From Zygnema cylindricum (taxonomy: Eukaryota > Streptophyta > Zygnematophyceae > Zygnematales > Zygnemataceae): a stretch of DNA of 64,000 nucleotides. The stretch spans positions 1 to 64,000 of the forward strand of contig JBBHKE010001476.1 of NCBI GenBank assembly GCA_037447655.1, given 5' to 3'. Made by a program: the position numbers and the translations under genes. The notes beneath the pieces were generated by a model. That model made no database searches, was not told where the DNA came from, and saw nothing but the letters and a program-made list of their open reading frames with translations. Of this stretch, positions 23,045 through 34,222 are shown in pieces; position 1 is the first letter of the stretch; each line of letters opens with the position of its first letter.

Positions 23045-23693
23045 TGTTGGATTATTGTCGTTTCGCGACATTTCGCGAAGCGTCATACCAACATTTAATT
23101 GTTGACGTGAAGTACCACGTCATCATACGAAACGTACGATGTAAGTTTCGTGGTACTATTTTTGGGGCGTCCGCGAACGAAACATACTATTTCGTTTCGC
23201 GTGACTTTTGTCTTCATGTACAAGTGTTTCAATTTGCGTGTAGGTGTGTTCGTGAAGCGACACGTGTTAAGTCAACGTTTGGAGTTTTGTTGTTTCAAAG
23301 GAAGAAGCGTGTGCGCCTTCCTTCGTGGAACTTTCATTGAAGAGTGCACAATCAGCTAGGGACAGACTTCGTCGTTACGCTAAGTTATGCTTGTCTTATC
23401 TTGTTGTCTCTTCGTGTAGAGTAGCGAGTATATATAGGCAGCAGTGTACATGTGCAGAGTATTAATTAATCGACCAATTAATCATAGAGGATTAATCTTG
23501 AAGTAGAGATTATTTAAAGAGAAGAGTGAAGAGAGAGAAGAGAGAAGAAACATGATGTAAAGAGGCTTCGGCCAAGAACACTTATAAATCTTTTTGGCTG
23601 AATATTCCTCTTGTCTTTTATGAGCTTCCGCAGTGTAATGATTTATGTCTTGAGTATTATTTTAACTAAAACTCTTTTGCCTAAGATCCTACA
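23045..23693 (+). repeat. element A 5' LTR
   Basis: Starts TGTTGGATTATTG, ends GATCCTACA. It contains a GA-rich stretch (23520-23550) and a tgtaaagaggcttcggcc segment before the end. Partner of 29861-30509. Confidence 0.92.
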
Positions 23694-23695
23694 AT

Positions 23696-23707
23696 TGGTA
23701 TCGGAGC
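23696..23707 (+). other. element A primer-binding site
   Basis: TGGTATCGGAGC, two bases after the LTR, is complementary to the 3' end of plant initiator tRNA-Met (the standard site is TGGTATCAGAGC) with one mismatch. Confidence 0.85.
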
Positions 23708-23735
23708 AGGTGCTTCGGAGATAGAGAGGGAGCGC

Positions 23736-24346
23736 ATGGGGAGGAAGAAGAATAAAAATACTCCTTCCCCCATGTCGACTTCGGAGAGAGCAAGAGAGTT
23801 CATTTTTTCAGGTTCTCAATTTGAGGAGACCTGGAATACGGAGAGAAAATTTGAGGAGATGTTTGATACATAAATGAGATATGTAGATTCACGATTTCAA
23901 ACTCAATCTAGTGAGAAAAGAGAATTTGCTTCATTTCAGGCTTCCGATCCATTCAATGGAGGAGCTAATGAGAGTGAGATAAAAGAGAGAATTAGGAAAG
24001 GTGAAGCAAAGAGAGAGGAAGATTCAGATTTTGAAGAGGCATTGGATAATGAAGATAATTATAATATGTCGGGGAAATCCGTGGCCTTTAATGGCACCAA
24101 TTATGAGGTTTGGAAGAAATTTATTTCAAATCAACTTATTCTTAAGAGGCTTTGGAGGATTGTCAATGGTGAAGAGAAGATGTCAACGGAGAGCAAGGCA
24201 CGTGCTCAATGGAGGTTGAAAGATATTGCGGCAACGACCGGTTTGATGAAGAATTGGACTTCTTCCGTGCTTGATCATTTCCTCGCTCACGGAACGGCCC
24301 ATGAGTGTTGGCAAGCACTTGAGGAGCAATATGAGAAAGGTGTTGA
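23736..24346 (+). pseudogene. element A gag, N-terminal part
   Basis: The frame from ATG 23736 meets a TAA at 23871-23873 and then continues from ATG 23874 in the same frame. The product has a charged N-terminus and the copia gag core (FNGTNYEVWKKFISNQL, HECWQALEEQYEKG). It breaks off where a solo LTR begins (24344). The last 59 bases (24288-24346) are repeated at 25691-25749, where gag resumes. Confidence 0.8.
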
Positions 24347-25689
24347 AACTCTGAGACCTCCATTGGCCCTCAGAGTATGCAGATCCAAAAGAAGCTAATC
24401 TAGATAGTGCCGACTCCAAGTTAATATAAACCCAAGTGACTGACCCCTTGACAGTCAGAACCCCAATATTGATTCACCCCTGTGAAATAACACTTTCTGT
24501 GTGCTCAGTTCCACCACAGAATGCAAAGTTAGAATATGAGATTTGGACACATTCACCCACTTTGACTTTCCCTTAGAAATACAGCCACCCTGGCAGACAA
24601 AAACTTTGACCGACTACACCCCTGTGTAGCTTAGACTCCCCTGAGTCCGCAGCAAAAAGAATCACTGAAAATGGTCAAGTAAATTGATAGTTATGGCTGG
24701 CCAAAATTTGCCATTTATACAAGGTGCTCTCTAGGAGAGGCAGCTACCTACAGAAATATTCTAAGTCCTAAACCCCTCTCTAAACCCTCTAGTACTGAGG
24801 TACGGACCAATCACATTACTGTATAGTACACAAAGGTACATATGCCGGTGTACCTTCTGTACGGTCATCGTACAACATGGCTAAAAAGCCAACAAATGTC
24901 CTATCCGGATTCGCTCTTATAATCTCCGGAATTCCTGCCTCCAAATCTTATCTCTCCACGTGGCGTCAGGTCATGCCGCGTCATAAAAATGGTACCGTAC
25001 GAGAAAGTACAAGTGCCGGAGTACTTTCTGTACGTTCATTGTACGATGTCGCCATAGTGCGACATTTGTCATTCCCGGATTTTGTTTTCTGCCGTTCCGG
25101 AAATTACGTAATCCCGTACGATGTTGCCACGTGTCATCCGGAGTGGCGGCGTCTGCAAACCGCCAAATTATCCTTTCGCGTAGCCAGCGCTAATCACGGC
25201 CGTCCGATGTATTTCGGCATTCAATTGTAGCCGTTGAAAATTGGTGCGCGGTATTTGTTTCGCTATCGAAACAAATGCGCGGTATCCGTTCCGTCCCCGT
25301 ACTGTACTCCGTACTTAACTAAACTGTCTCTATGTACTAAATATCGTAACTCATTTAAATGGAAAATCCTATCTATAACTATTTAAATATTTATCAAACC
25401 CTACAGGTATTAGCACTAGTCCTAGACTAAATGGAAAAAGCTAACGGCTACTGGACGTTTGACGGACGGTAGGTACCAGGATCAATTCCTAGGTCCGTCA
25501 AATATATTTTTGGTAAACATAACTATTATCTATTCCTGTCTCTCTGGAAAGCTTAGGCAGCCATGGCTCTAGCTCCCTCTCCAGCCTTCAGTGACTACGA
25601 CAAGTGTAGGGGCTTGGAGAAGGGAGTCAGAGGCAGACTGCCTCTACTTTTTTCTATCTAACAAAGACCTAGAAAATACCCAAATATCA
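24344..25689 (-). mobile_element. solo LTR inside element A
   Basis: Read on the minus strand it starts TGATATTTGGGTATTTTCTAGG-like and ends GGAGGTCTCAGAGTTTCA, the same termini as the LTRs of element C; about 1346 bp. It carries the antisense tRNA-like segment of this LTR family (B box 25480-25488). Two internal stretches (about 24835-24960 and 25010-25150) are diverged copies of each other, which may explain the extra length. It lacks the normal 5-bp duplication; instead 59 bp of gag is duplicated on either side. Confidence 0.75.
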
Positions 25690-25690
25690 A

Positions 25691-26485
25691 CACGGAACGG
25701 CCCATGAGTGTTGGCAAGCACTTGAGGAGCAATATGAGAAAGGTGTTGAGAACAAGGGTCAATATGTTTATACGGATTTTATGAATTTTAAAATCAAATC
25801 AAATGAATTGATGGATGATGCCGTGAAGCGCTTCAATATTATACTCGAGCAATTACTCAACAATGGTCGAGTTATTTTGGATGCGGATAAATTAAGCGTT
25901 TTTCTTAACGCTTTGCCCGAGAAGCTTTCGCATCTTAAGGCTATTTTACGAGCGAAGGCGGATAATACTTTCGGATTCACCGTTAATTTTATCAAAATGT
26001 CGGAGGGAACTCCATCGGCTTCTTCAAGTGGAGGAGGAGGAATTCTAAACTCTACTACTCCCGAAACCCCGGATCTTAACTATGCCGGTGGTGGAGGAGG
26101 TGGTAGAGGAGGTGGCCCGAGAGGTGGTGGTGGCGGCCGAGGCAACAAGAGAGAGCAAGGTCGTCTACCGAAGGTCCCTTCGGATCTTTCCAATGTGACA
26201 TGCTACCGGTGTAACCGGCTTGGACATTTGTCTTCATCTTGTCCGGATAAAGACAAGCAATGTCATTTTTGTGGTAGTTGGGACATACGATTTCTCAATG
26301 TTATTCGAAGAGTCGAGATTTCGGAGGTGGAAGAGGAGCTAGAGGAGGTGATAGAGGCGCTCGAGGTGGCGGCCGAGGAGAACGCCGCGGTGGTGGTAGT
26401 GGTTACGGTAATGCAAATTACTTTGACTCTGGTAATGAAACCGGTGATGATTTTCCGGTTCTTAACCTTACCCTTGATTCGGTAA
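25691..26485 (+). pseudogene. element A gag, C-terminal part with two zinc knuckles
   Basis: Gag resumes after the solo LTR: capsid-like LNALPEKLSHLKAILRA, a Gly/Arg-rich linker (about 26090-26160), and a CCHC knuckle CYRCNRLGHLSSSC. The second knuckle (CHFCG..) is split by a one-base deletion near 26275, so the frame continues in that at 26278. Nucleocapsid knuckles bind the element's RNA. Confidence 0.8.
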
Positions 26486-28822
26486 ATAGTGGAGGAAATT
26501 TGGAGAAAGAGTGGATCATTGATACGGGGGCATCTCACCATGTTTCCACGGATGCCACCTTGTTTGATGACATGAGGGAACTTACGGTTCCAAAGTTTAA
26601 TACGGTAGCAAGCGGCCATGTCATTTCGGTTGGTACGGTTGGCACGGTTCGGTTTGATCTTTTTTCATGGGATAATGATGGGAAAGAGAAATTGACGGAG
26701 TATCGTCTTCAAAAGTTTCTTTACATTCCGGACGGTTCGGTTAATTTATTAAGCGTTCCACAAATCCAAAAGAGTGGTGGAAGCTTACTTGCGAGAGGTG
26801 ATCAATCTATTGAGATTTGGAATGAAAAGGGGAATGTAATTGGAGAAGGAGTTGTAACGGATGCGAATCATAGTCGGCTCTTATGGAGGAGGCCGAAATC
26901 TAGAGTTCCCAACACGGGAATTTCACACCAAATTTCGGAGTTGAAAGGTGATCTTACCTTATGGCATCATCGAATGTGTCACACATCCGAGGTAAGTTTG
27001 AAGAAGATGATACGTCATTCTTCGGTGAGGGGTTTGGACCTCGCATCCGGTGAGAAGGTGAATGGATGCGGAGGATGTAGCAAAGGACGTCAAATTCGGA
27101 AATCCCATTCGAATAAAGACATCAAGCATCGTGCTCAAAGTCCTTTGGAGGTTGTTCACATCGATCTATATGGACATATTAAACCCGAGACAATTGGAGG
27201 TAACAAGTATACTTTGGTGATTGTTGATGACTTCTCCCGGAAGTCATGGGTTTATTTATTGAAAAAGAAATCGGATGCATTTGAAAAATTTAAAGAATGA
27301 CATGTAATGGCCGAAAGGCAAATTGATAAGAAGCTTAAGTCTATTCGATCGGATAATGGAGGGGAGTTTGTTGTTTTTGAGGGGTATTGTAAGGAGTGGG
27401 GGATAAGGCACCAATTCACGGCGTCTTATTCTCCGGAGTCAAATGGAGTGGCCAAGAGGAAGAATCGTACCTTACAAGAAATGGTCCGTGCGATGGTTCA
27501 TAGCTCCGGACGAGAGATGTTTTTGTGGGGAGATGCGATTCTTACGGCGAATTATATTTGTAACCGATGACTCACTTCGGTTTCCGGTAGTAAAACACCG
27601 GAGGAGTTATGGAGTGGGAGAAAGCCCACGGTTCATCATTTGAGAATTTGGGGATGTCATGCTACGGTTTATGTGGAATCAATTAAGAGGAAGGGGAAAT
27701 TTGCACCACAGAGTTGGCCGGGAATTTTTATTGGATATAGTGCGAAGGGGAGTTTATACCGAGTTTATGATCCGGCTCGTCACACCGTGGAGGAATCTCG
27801 GAATGTGGATTTTCATGAGGATCTCAAATCCGCCATGAATTCCGTTGAGAAATTTAAAGAAAATTTGGATTTTTATGAGGAGAGTGAAATTGAGAGTTTT
27901 CAGTACATTGGGGATTCGGAATCCGATGTGGAACCGAATGAGAAAACTAAGAAAAAGAATTAGAAGAAATCGGTTGAAACTGAATTTGCAAGTAAGAGTT
28001 ATAGATCTTTGGATTCCCGAGTGCCTTCGAACATTCGAAAATCTCAAAGTTCTAAATTAAGTTCTAAATCGAGTGAGAAGGAAATTGAAATTGAATCCGA
28101 GGAAGAGAAAGAGGAAAAAGAGGAGGAGCAAGTTATTAGGAGGAGCTCTCGAATTACAAAAGGAAAGAAACCGGAGAAACTCACTTACGATCCAAAAGGG
28201 GAAAATTCATCGAATTCGCATTATTTTCTTTCCGATGCTAAGGAGACGGAGTTTTTTTTTTAGCAATCACTTACGGAGAATATGACCGGCGACCCTCAAT
28301 CTTATGTCGAGGCTAGGAGGTCGGTTGATTGGGAGAGTAAGTGGAAACCGGCGTGGGAGAAAGAATTTAAGTCGGTGGTTGATAATCGAACTTTTGAGCA
28401 ATTGAAATTACCCGAGGGGAAAAAGGCGATTGATGCAAAGTGGGTGGTTAAAACCAAAACTGGAGCGTCGGGTGAAATAATTATTTACAAGGCAAGGCTT
28501 GTGTGCAAGGGGTTCCAACAACGTGAGGGAATCGATTTCAAGGAGACTTATGCTCCAGTGGTGAAACTCGACTCACTACGGACTATTATTGCAATTGCAG
28601 CGATGGGGAAGAAGCACGTCCATCAAATGGACGTTGAAACCGCGTTTTTAAATGGTGAGTTGGAGGAAGAGGTATATATGAAGGTACCGGAAGGTGTCTC
28701 TCCTTTGAAGGAAGGAAATGTATGGCGTTTGAGAAAGTCATTATATGGTTTGAAACAAGCACCACGCACTTGGTATTTGAGACTTCATCAAGTGCTATTG
28801 AAGTTTGGATTTGTACGGACTA

Positions 28823-29066
28823 CGTCCGATTGTGGAGTTTACGTGAAAGGTGAAGGAGTTGATCAAATAATCTTTTCCGTTAATGTGGATGATTTCTTGA
28901 TGTCATGCGACAAGTTGGAGCGCATTGATGAGTTGAAACGATACCTGGTTTACATTTCAAAGTAACAAATCTTGGAGAGGTACGATATATTTTAGGGATT
29001 GAAGTGATACGTGACAAGGAGGGGAACATTAAATTGAGTCAAGCTCAATATTGTAAGGAGATTTTG
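28823..29066 (+). repeat. RT segment, first copy
   Basis: A 244-bp segment repeated at 29449-29693, starting cgtccgattgtgg and ending aaggagattttg. This copy carries the one-base deletion and the NVDD substitution. Confidence 0.9.
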
Positions 29067-29448
29067 GAGAGATTTGGTACGTCTGACGCGAAACCGCTTT
29101 CTACACCATTGGATGCAAACCTACACATTCGTAAGTTTGAAGAGGAGGATTCTATCGACGTACCTTATCGAGAGGCGGTTGGTTCACTTATGTACCTTAG
29201 CGTTGGTACTCGTCCAGATTTTTCGGCCGCGGTTTCCATCGTCAGCCGTTATTGCCACGAGCCAAAGAAGGCGCATTGGGAGGCCGTACGACGTATCTTT
29301 CGATACTTCGTTGGTACGATTGATCTTGGACTTTTGTTTACTTCTAACAAAATTTCTTTGGAGTGTGTTGGGTATTGTGATGCGGATTGGGGCGGCGATT
29401 TCGACTCAAGTCAGTCCACGTCAGGATATGCATTTATTTTTGGAGGAG

Positions 29449-29693
29449 CGTCCGATTGTGGAGTTTACGTGAAAGGTGAAGGAGTTGATCAAATCATCTT
29501 TTCCGTTTATGTGGATGATTTCTTGATGGCATGCGATAAGTTGGAGCGCATTGATGAGTTGAAACGTTACCTTGGATTACATTTCAAAGTAACGGATCTT
29601 GGAGAGGTACGATATATTTTGGGGATTGAAGTGATACGTGACAAGGAGGGGAACATTAAATTGAGTCAAGCTCAATATTGTAAGGAGATTTTG
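29449..29693 (+). repeat. RT segment, second copy replacing part of RNase H
   Basis: 245 bp, frame intact and YVDD retained. It follows RNase H codons directly and ends in a TAA, with the C-terminal RNase H tail after it. Confidence 0.9.
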
Positions 29694-29860
29694 TAAGAGA
29701 TTTGGTTACGACGAACGAGATTGAATTTTCGTACGTACCAACAAAAGAGGAGGCGGCTGATTTGTTGACAAAGGCTGCTACACATGATGTGTTTGAGAGG
29801 GGGCGACCGAAACTTGGATTATTTTGAAGAGTTTGGCGATTCCGACAATAAGAGGGGGAT

Positions 29861-30509
29861 TGTTGGATTATTGTCGTTTCGCGACATTTCGCGAAGCGTC
29901 ATACCAACATTTAATTGTTGACGTGAAGTACCACGTCATCATACAAAACGTACGATGTAAGTTTCGTGGTACTATTTTTGGGGCGTCCGCGAACGAAACA
30001 TACTATTTTGTTTCGCGTGACCTTTGTCTTCATGTACAAGTGTTTCAATTTGCGTGCAAGTGTGTTCGTGAGGCGACACGTGTTAAGTCAATGTTTGGAG
30101 TTTTGTTGTTTCAAACGAAGAAGCGTGTGCGCCTTCCTTCGTGGAATTTTCATTGAAGAGTGCACAGTCAGCTAGGGACAGACTTCGTCGCTACGCTAAG
30201 TTATGCTTGTCTTATCTTGTTGTCTCTTAGTGTAGAGTAGCAAGTATGTATAGGCAGCAGTGTACATGTGCAGAGTATTAATTAATCGACCAATTAATCA
30301 TAGAGGATTAATCTTAAAGTAGAGATTATTTAAAGAGAAGAGTGAAGAGAGAGAAGAGAGAAGAAACATGATGTAAAGAGGCTTCGGCCAAGAACACTTA
30401 TAAATCTTTTTGGCTGAATATTCCTCTTGTCTTTTATGAGCTTCTGCTGTGTAATGATTTATGTTTTGAGAATTATTTTAACTAAAACTCTTTTGCCTAA
30501 GATCCTACA
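29861..30509 (+). repeat. element A 3' LTR
   Basis: 649 bp, preceded by the polypurine tract aataagagggggat; about 97% identical by eye to the 5' LTR. Followed by the duplication caaaa. Confidence 0.92.
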
Positions 30510-30514
30510 CAAAA

Positions 30515-31186
30515 AAGGTACTATGGCTGATGTCCTTTCTGTACGGACTGTGTACGACAAGACCATGGAGTGGACGTATGTCTCCTCCAGACTTATCCTC
30601 ATGCTCTCCGTGATTCCCGCTTCCTAATGCTATCTTCCCAGGTGGCGCCAAGTCATGTCACGCCCAAAAACCGCCAAAGAGGACATTCCGGGATCTTAGC
30701 GATGATGCGAGCCGTCGGATCTAAACCGACTTTTAACAAAAGCCGTTGAAACTAATGTCTGGTACATTTGTTTAGTGCGGACTCAGAATCGCACAAAATT
30801 TGAAATAGTCACCTTATTCTACCTCCGGAATTTTGTTAATCAGATTAAATTCTTTTAACACTTTTTAAATGGAATTCAAACCCTATGTAGTCTATCAAAC
30901 TCCTACGAGAGACCGGTTAGAGCTGACGGCAACGCCTGGCTCTGCCGATCGAAGGTTCAAGTCCTACCGGACAAAACCTTTTGTTGAGACTGTTTTATGT
31001 CACTCTTTAGTCCTTCCTATGGATCTGAAGCAGCCATGGCTCCATTACCCTCTCCTTTCTTCAATGACTACAACAAGTATGGGTGATAGAGAGAGGAGGT
31101 GGAGGTAAGCTGCCAACACTTTCATTTTTATTTCTATTTAATAATCCAGACCTAAAAAACACCCCATAATTCTCCTGATTTCAACA
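30515..31186 (-). repeat. element B 3' LTR, proximal part
   Basis: Continues the LTR interrupted by element A and is collinear with 42305-42978. Its minus-strand start TGTTGAAATC follows the polypurine tract (plus ctcccctttttttc at 31187-31200). Confidence 0.88.
30914..30970 (+). repeat. tRNA-like segment in element B 3' LTR (antisense to the LTR)
   Basis: TTAGAGCTGACGGCAACGCC (A-box-like) and GTTCAAGTC at 30955-30963 (perfect GWTCRANNC B box). Short CCGGT/ACCGG ends could pair as an acceptor-like stem. The same block occurs in every LTR of this family in the window. Confidence 0.6.
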
Positions 31187-34100
31187 CTCCCCTTTTTTTC
31201 TATTCTAATTTCAATTTTTTCTTTTAATCCACACTTTTCTCTACAGTATTTTAACTTGGGAGGGGGCACAGGTTTGGTCATCATATCAGCCACCATTTCC
31301 CCATCACCCTTATACAGAAGATTCACAAATTTGTTTTCAACATTTTCCCTCACAAAACTTAATCTTGTGTCTATATGTTTAGCCTTAAAAATCATGTTTT
31401 GGATTAGCTGCAACTACAATGGCAGCCTGATTATCACAAAACACTTCATGCACTCCCTCCTTCATATACCCCAGTTCTTGCAATAAAGACTTGATCCACA
31501 TTAACTCTTTCACAACAGAACAAGAGGCCATGTAATCAGCCTTGATAGTGGACTAAGCAACCACCTTTTGTTGCTTTCCTACTCCAACAGCAAACACATT
31601 CTCCCACGTACAACATATACCCAAAAGTGCATCCCCATAACTAGTATCAGTTCATGTGGTGATGTCTGTGTGCTCCCCTCCGAAATGTTAACATAAATCC
31701 CCGGTTCACACCAGATATCTCATGACTCTCTTGGTTGCCTCCCTATCCATCTTCTAAAGATCATTAAGACGCTTACTGAGGACTCCAATTGCCGCTGCTA
31801 TGTTTGGTCTGGTACAGTTTATAAAGTAGATTAAGTTTCCTACAACCTGCCTGTAAGAAATAAACTTAATGAACTGTCTTTTTTGTGGACTCATTTGATC
31901 ATCTAAGATTACCACTCCTCCTTTTACACTCGCATGACTTACTTTCTCCAAGTCCATGGGAGTGGTTCAACTGTTTGCCTTATCTATCTGGAATTTCTCA
32001 AGCATATTTCTTATAGCTTCTTTCTTAGTAAGTCCGATAATTCTTTTCCCTTTATATCTTTCCATTTGAATTTAGAAAATGTATTTTGCCTCCCCTATAT
32101 CCTTCGTGTCAAATTTGCTTCTAAGATCTTTCTTTGGCTTATTAATCTTTTCCTTTAGGCTTTCTTAACACCTGCAAATCATCCACATAATTAGCAATGA
32201 AAATAACCCCATCCTTATCCTTAAACATATAATTAGAATGGTGAGAACTGATCACAATTTATCCCAGAATGGTAAGAAACTCATCTAGTTTTTTATTCCA
32301 TCGTTTAGGAACTTGCTTCAGTCCATATAAGAACTTTATGAGTCTACAGACTTTCCTCTCCTCTCATTCCTCTACAAACCCATTTAGTTGCCACGTGAAG
32401 ATTTTTTCCTTTAGCTCTCCATCGAAGAAGACGGTCTTAATATCCATCTGGTGTATTTCCATGTCTTACGATGCGGCTAGACTGACGAGAATCCTTATTG
32501 ATGGGAACCAAACCACCGGAATAAAAGTCTCCTCATAATCTATCCTATCTTTTTGGGTGAACCCCTTTGCCTTTAATCGAGCCTTATATCTCTCAATAGT
32601 ATTACATGGATTCAGTTTCAGTTTAAACACTCACTTGCACCCAATCGGTTTTCTAGCCGGAGGACCGTCCACCAGCTCTTAAGTATTCGCTTCCATGATG
32701 GATGTCATCTCATCATTTATGGCTCTAACCCATACGTCTTTCTCCGGACTGTCCATTGCCTCCGACTATGACTGAGACTCATCAGAGAGGGACAGCTTAG
32801 TAACCTTGTGAGCGCCTTATTTTTCTTGTAGTCTTTTGCTTCTTTTTTGTCCTCCCTCAAAGTCCGAAACTGGAATGGAGGGAAGTCTCAAGCTCCTCTT
32901 CACTATCTCATCGGCTGCCCTATCCATGGAAACCGGTTCTGGCTCCTCCTCTATCGTCTCCTCGTAGTGTATAGAGGTATAGGGTGGTCCGATATATCTC
33001 CCCCATCTTGGATCTCCACTAAATTTGCAATTACTTTTTCACTCATGTCCCTTCCAGGAAGATCCAAGTTCTCATCACTTTCTAACTCAAAATTGATTCG
33101 TATCTTTTTGATATATTTGAAAGGATCAAATAACTTCCCTTCGTCCATATTAACTAGGTGCTTTACCTAGATGATATCTTGTTTTGCTAAGTCATTGACC
33201 CTATACCCTTTGACATTCTCATCATATCCCACAAAGAATCCAGGTTTTCCCTTAGCATCTAGTTTCTATTTTTCTTATACGTATCAAAACTGTAAACTTG
33301 ACTACCGAATACTTTTAGATGAGAAATATTTGGTTTCTTTCCAACCCATTTCTCATAAGGTGTCATTCCTTTCACGGTTGAGGTAAGGACTATATTCTTA
33401 ATGTAGTTAGCAAAGTTCATGGCTTCTACCAAAAACCTTTTTGTTATCTTCTTGTCGACCAATATACTATATACGCTATCTCTTAGAGTCCGTTTCAACC
33501 ACTCAACTACCCCATTTTGTTCTAGATTATACGGTACAATTTTTAATGCTGAACTCCCTCATCCATCAAGTTTTCCTCAAATTGGTTAGAGGTTCATTCT
33601 CCTCGATTACCCATCTTTATTCTCTTAATGGGGGTTCCGTGCAATTTCTCACTTCAGGCTTTATATACTTTGAAGTAAGTTGGTGTTTCATACTTTATTA
33701 TTAGGAAGTAGACTCTAAAGTATCTAGACCAGTAATCAGTAATTGTCATCATAAATCTCTTACCTCCTACCGAAGGTACTTTTGTTGGTCCTAATATATC
33801 TGTGTGGAACAAATTTAGTACTTTCTCACCTCTATATGCGGCAGTTTTGGGAAAGGGGAGTATGTGAGCCTTACTTTGGGCAGAATCACTAAATCATCCA
33901 CCATTTCATTATCCCCGAACTGAAAGCCTTCTAGTACACCAAGCCTCTTCATTTCCCTTAACCTATCAAAATGCACATGCCCCAACGGCTTATGACTTAT
34001 CATCAAGTTTGGAACACCAACATAGTAAACACTCTTATTTCATTACTCAGGTTAAGCCTAAACATTCATTGGTTGCTGTTATCAGCTGTGAAGTAGACTT

Positions 34101-34217
34101 CATCCCCATACTTATCTGTAAAAACTCCATTTCTAGTGAAGGTATCAAATTCCTTATCATCTAATACAGAGGCAGAGAAAAGATTTTTATTCAGCAGAGG
34201 TATGTAGAGTACATCTG
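31187..34217 (-). pseudogene. element B pol remnants, integrase to RNase H
   Basis: Minus-strand fragments in several frames match element C in order: a GAG-pre-integrase remnant (GHVHFDRLREMKRLGV, near 33950), integrase (about 33500-33260), RT region (about 33150-32000), RNase H (RQVVGNLIYFINCTRPNIAA, near 31860) and the C-terminal tail (EMVADMMTKPVPPPKLKYC, near 31310). Stops and shifts occur throughout; nothing could be translated whole. Confidence 0.85.
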
Positions 34218-34222
34218 AGAAG

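Larger units (their letters stand above)
26278..29827 (+). pseudogene. element A pol remnants (protease, integrase, reverse transcriptase, RNase H)
   Basis: One frame runs 26278-28965 with four in-frame stops (27298, 27568, 27961, 28261). Aspartic protease: WIIDTGASHHV. Integrase: HHCC zinc region (WHHRMCHTS..CGGCSKG) and core IRSDNGGE, but the catalytic Glu codon is AAG (27454-27456, NGVAKRKN), so the DDE triad is lost. Reverse transcriptase: AKWVVKTK, KARLVCKGFQQREGIDF, MDVETAFLNGELEE, SLYGLKQAPR; the active site reads NVDD instead of YVDD. A one-base deletion near 28951 shifts the frame. After SGYAFIFGGA the RNase H core is replaced by a second copy of the RT segment (29449-29693, with YVDD). 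The tail (YVPTKEEAADLLTKA) is retained to 29827. Confidence 0.88.
23045..30509 (+). mobile_element. copia element A, inserted in the 3' LTR of element B; inactive
   Basis: Complete structure: two 649-bp LTRs, TGTTGG..CTACA ends, a 5-bp duplication caaaa (23040-23044 and 30510-30514), a tRNA-iMet 3'-end primer-binding site and a polypurine tract (29847-29860). LTRs differ at roughly 20 positions, so the insertion is fairly old but younger than B. The coding region is broken by stops, shifts, a solo LTR and a replaced RNase H segment. It is a different copia lineage from B and C: other LTR, two-zinc-knuckle gag and other primer site. Confidence 0.9.

Noticed and set aside
30914-30970. True tRNA gene
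   Set aside because: The A and B boxes are present, but a full cloverleaf with anticodon arm and seven-base acceptor stem could not be drawn, and the block belongs to a repeated LTR.
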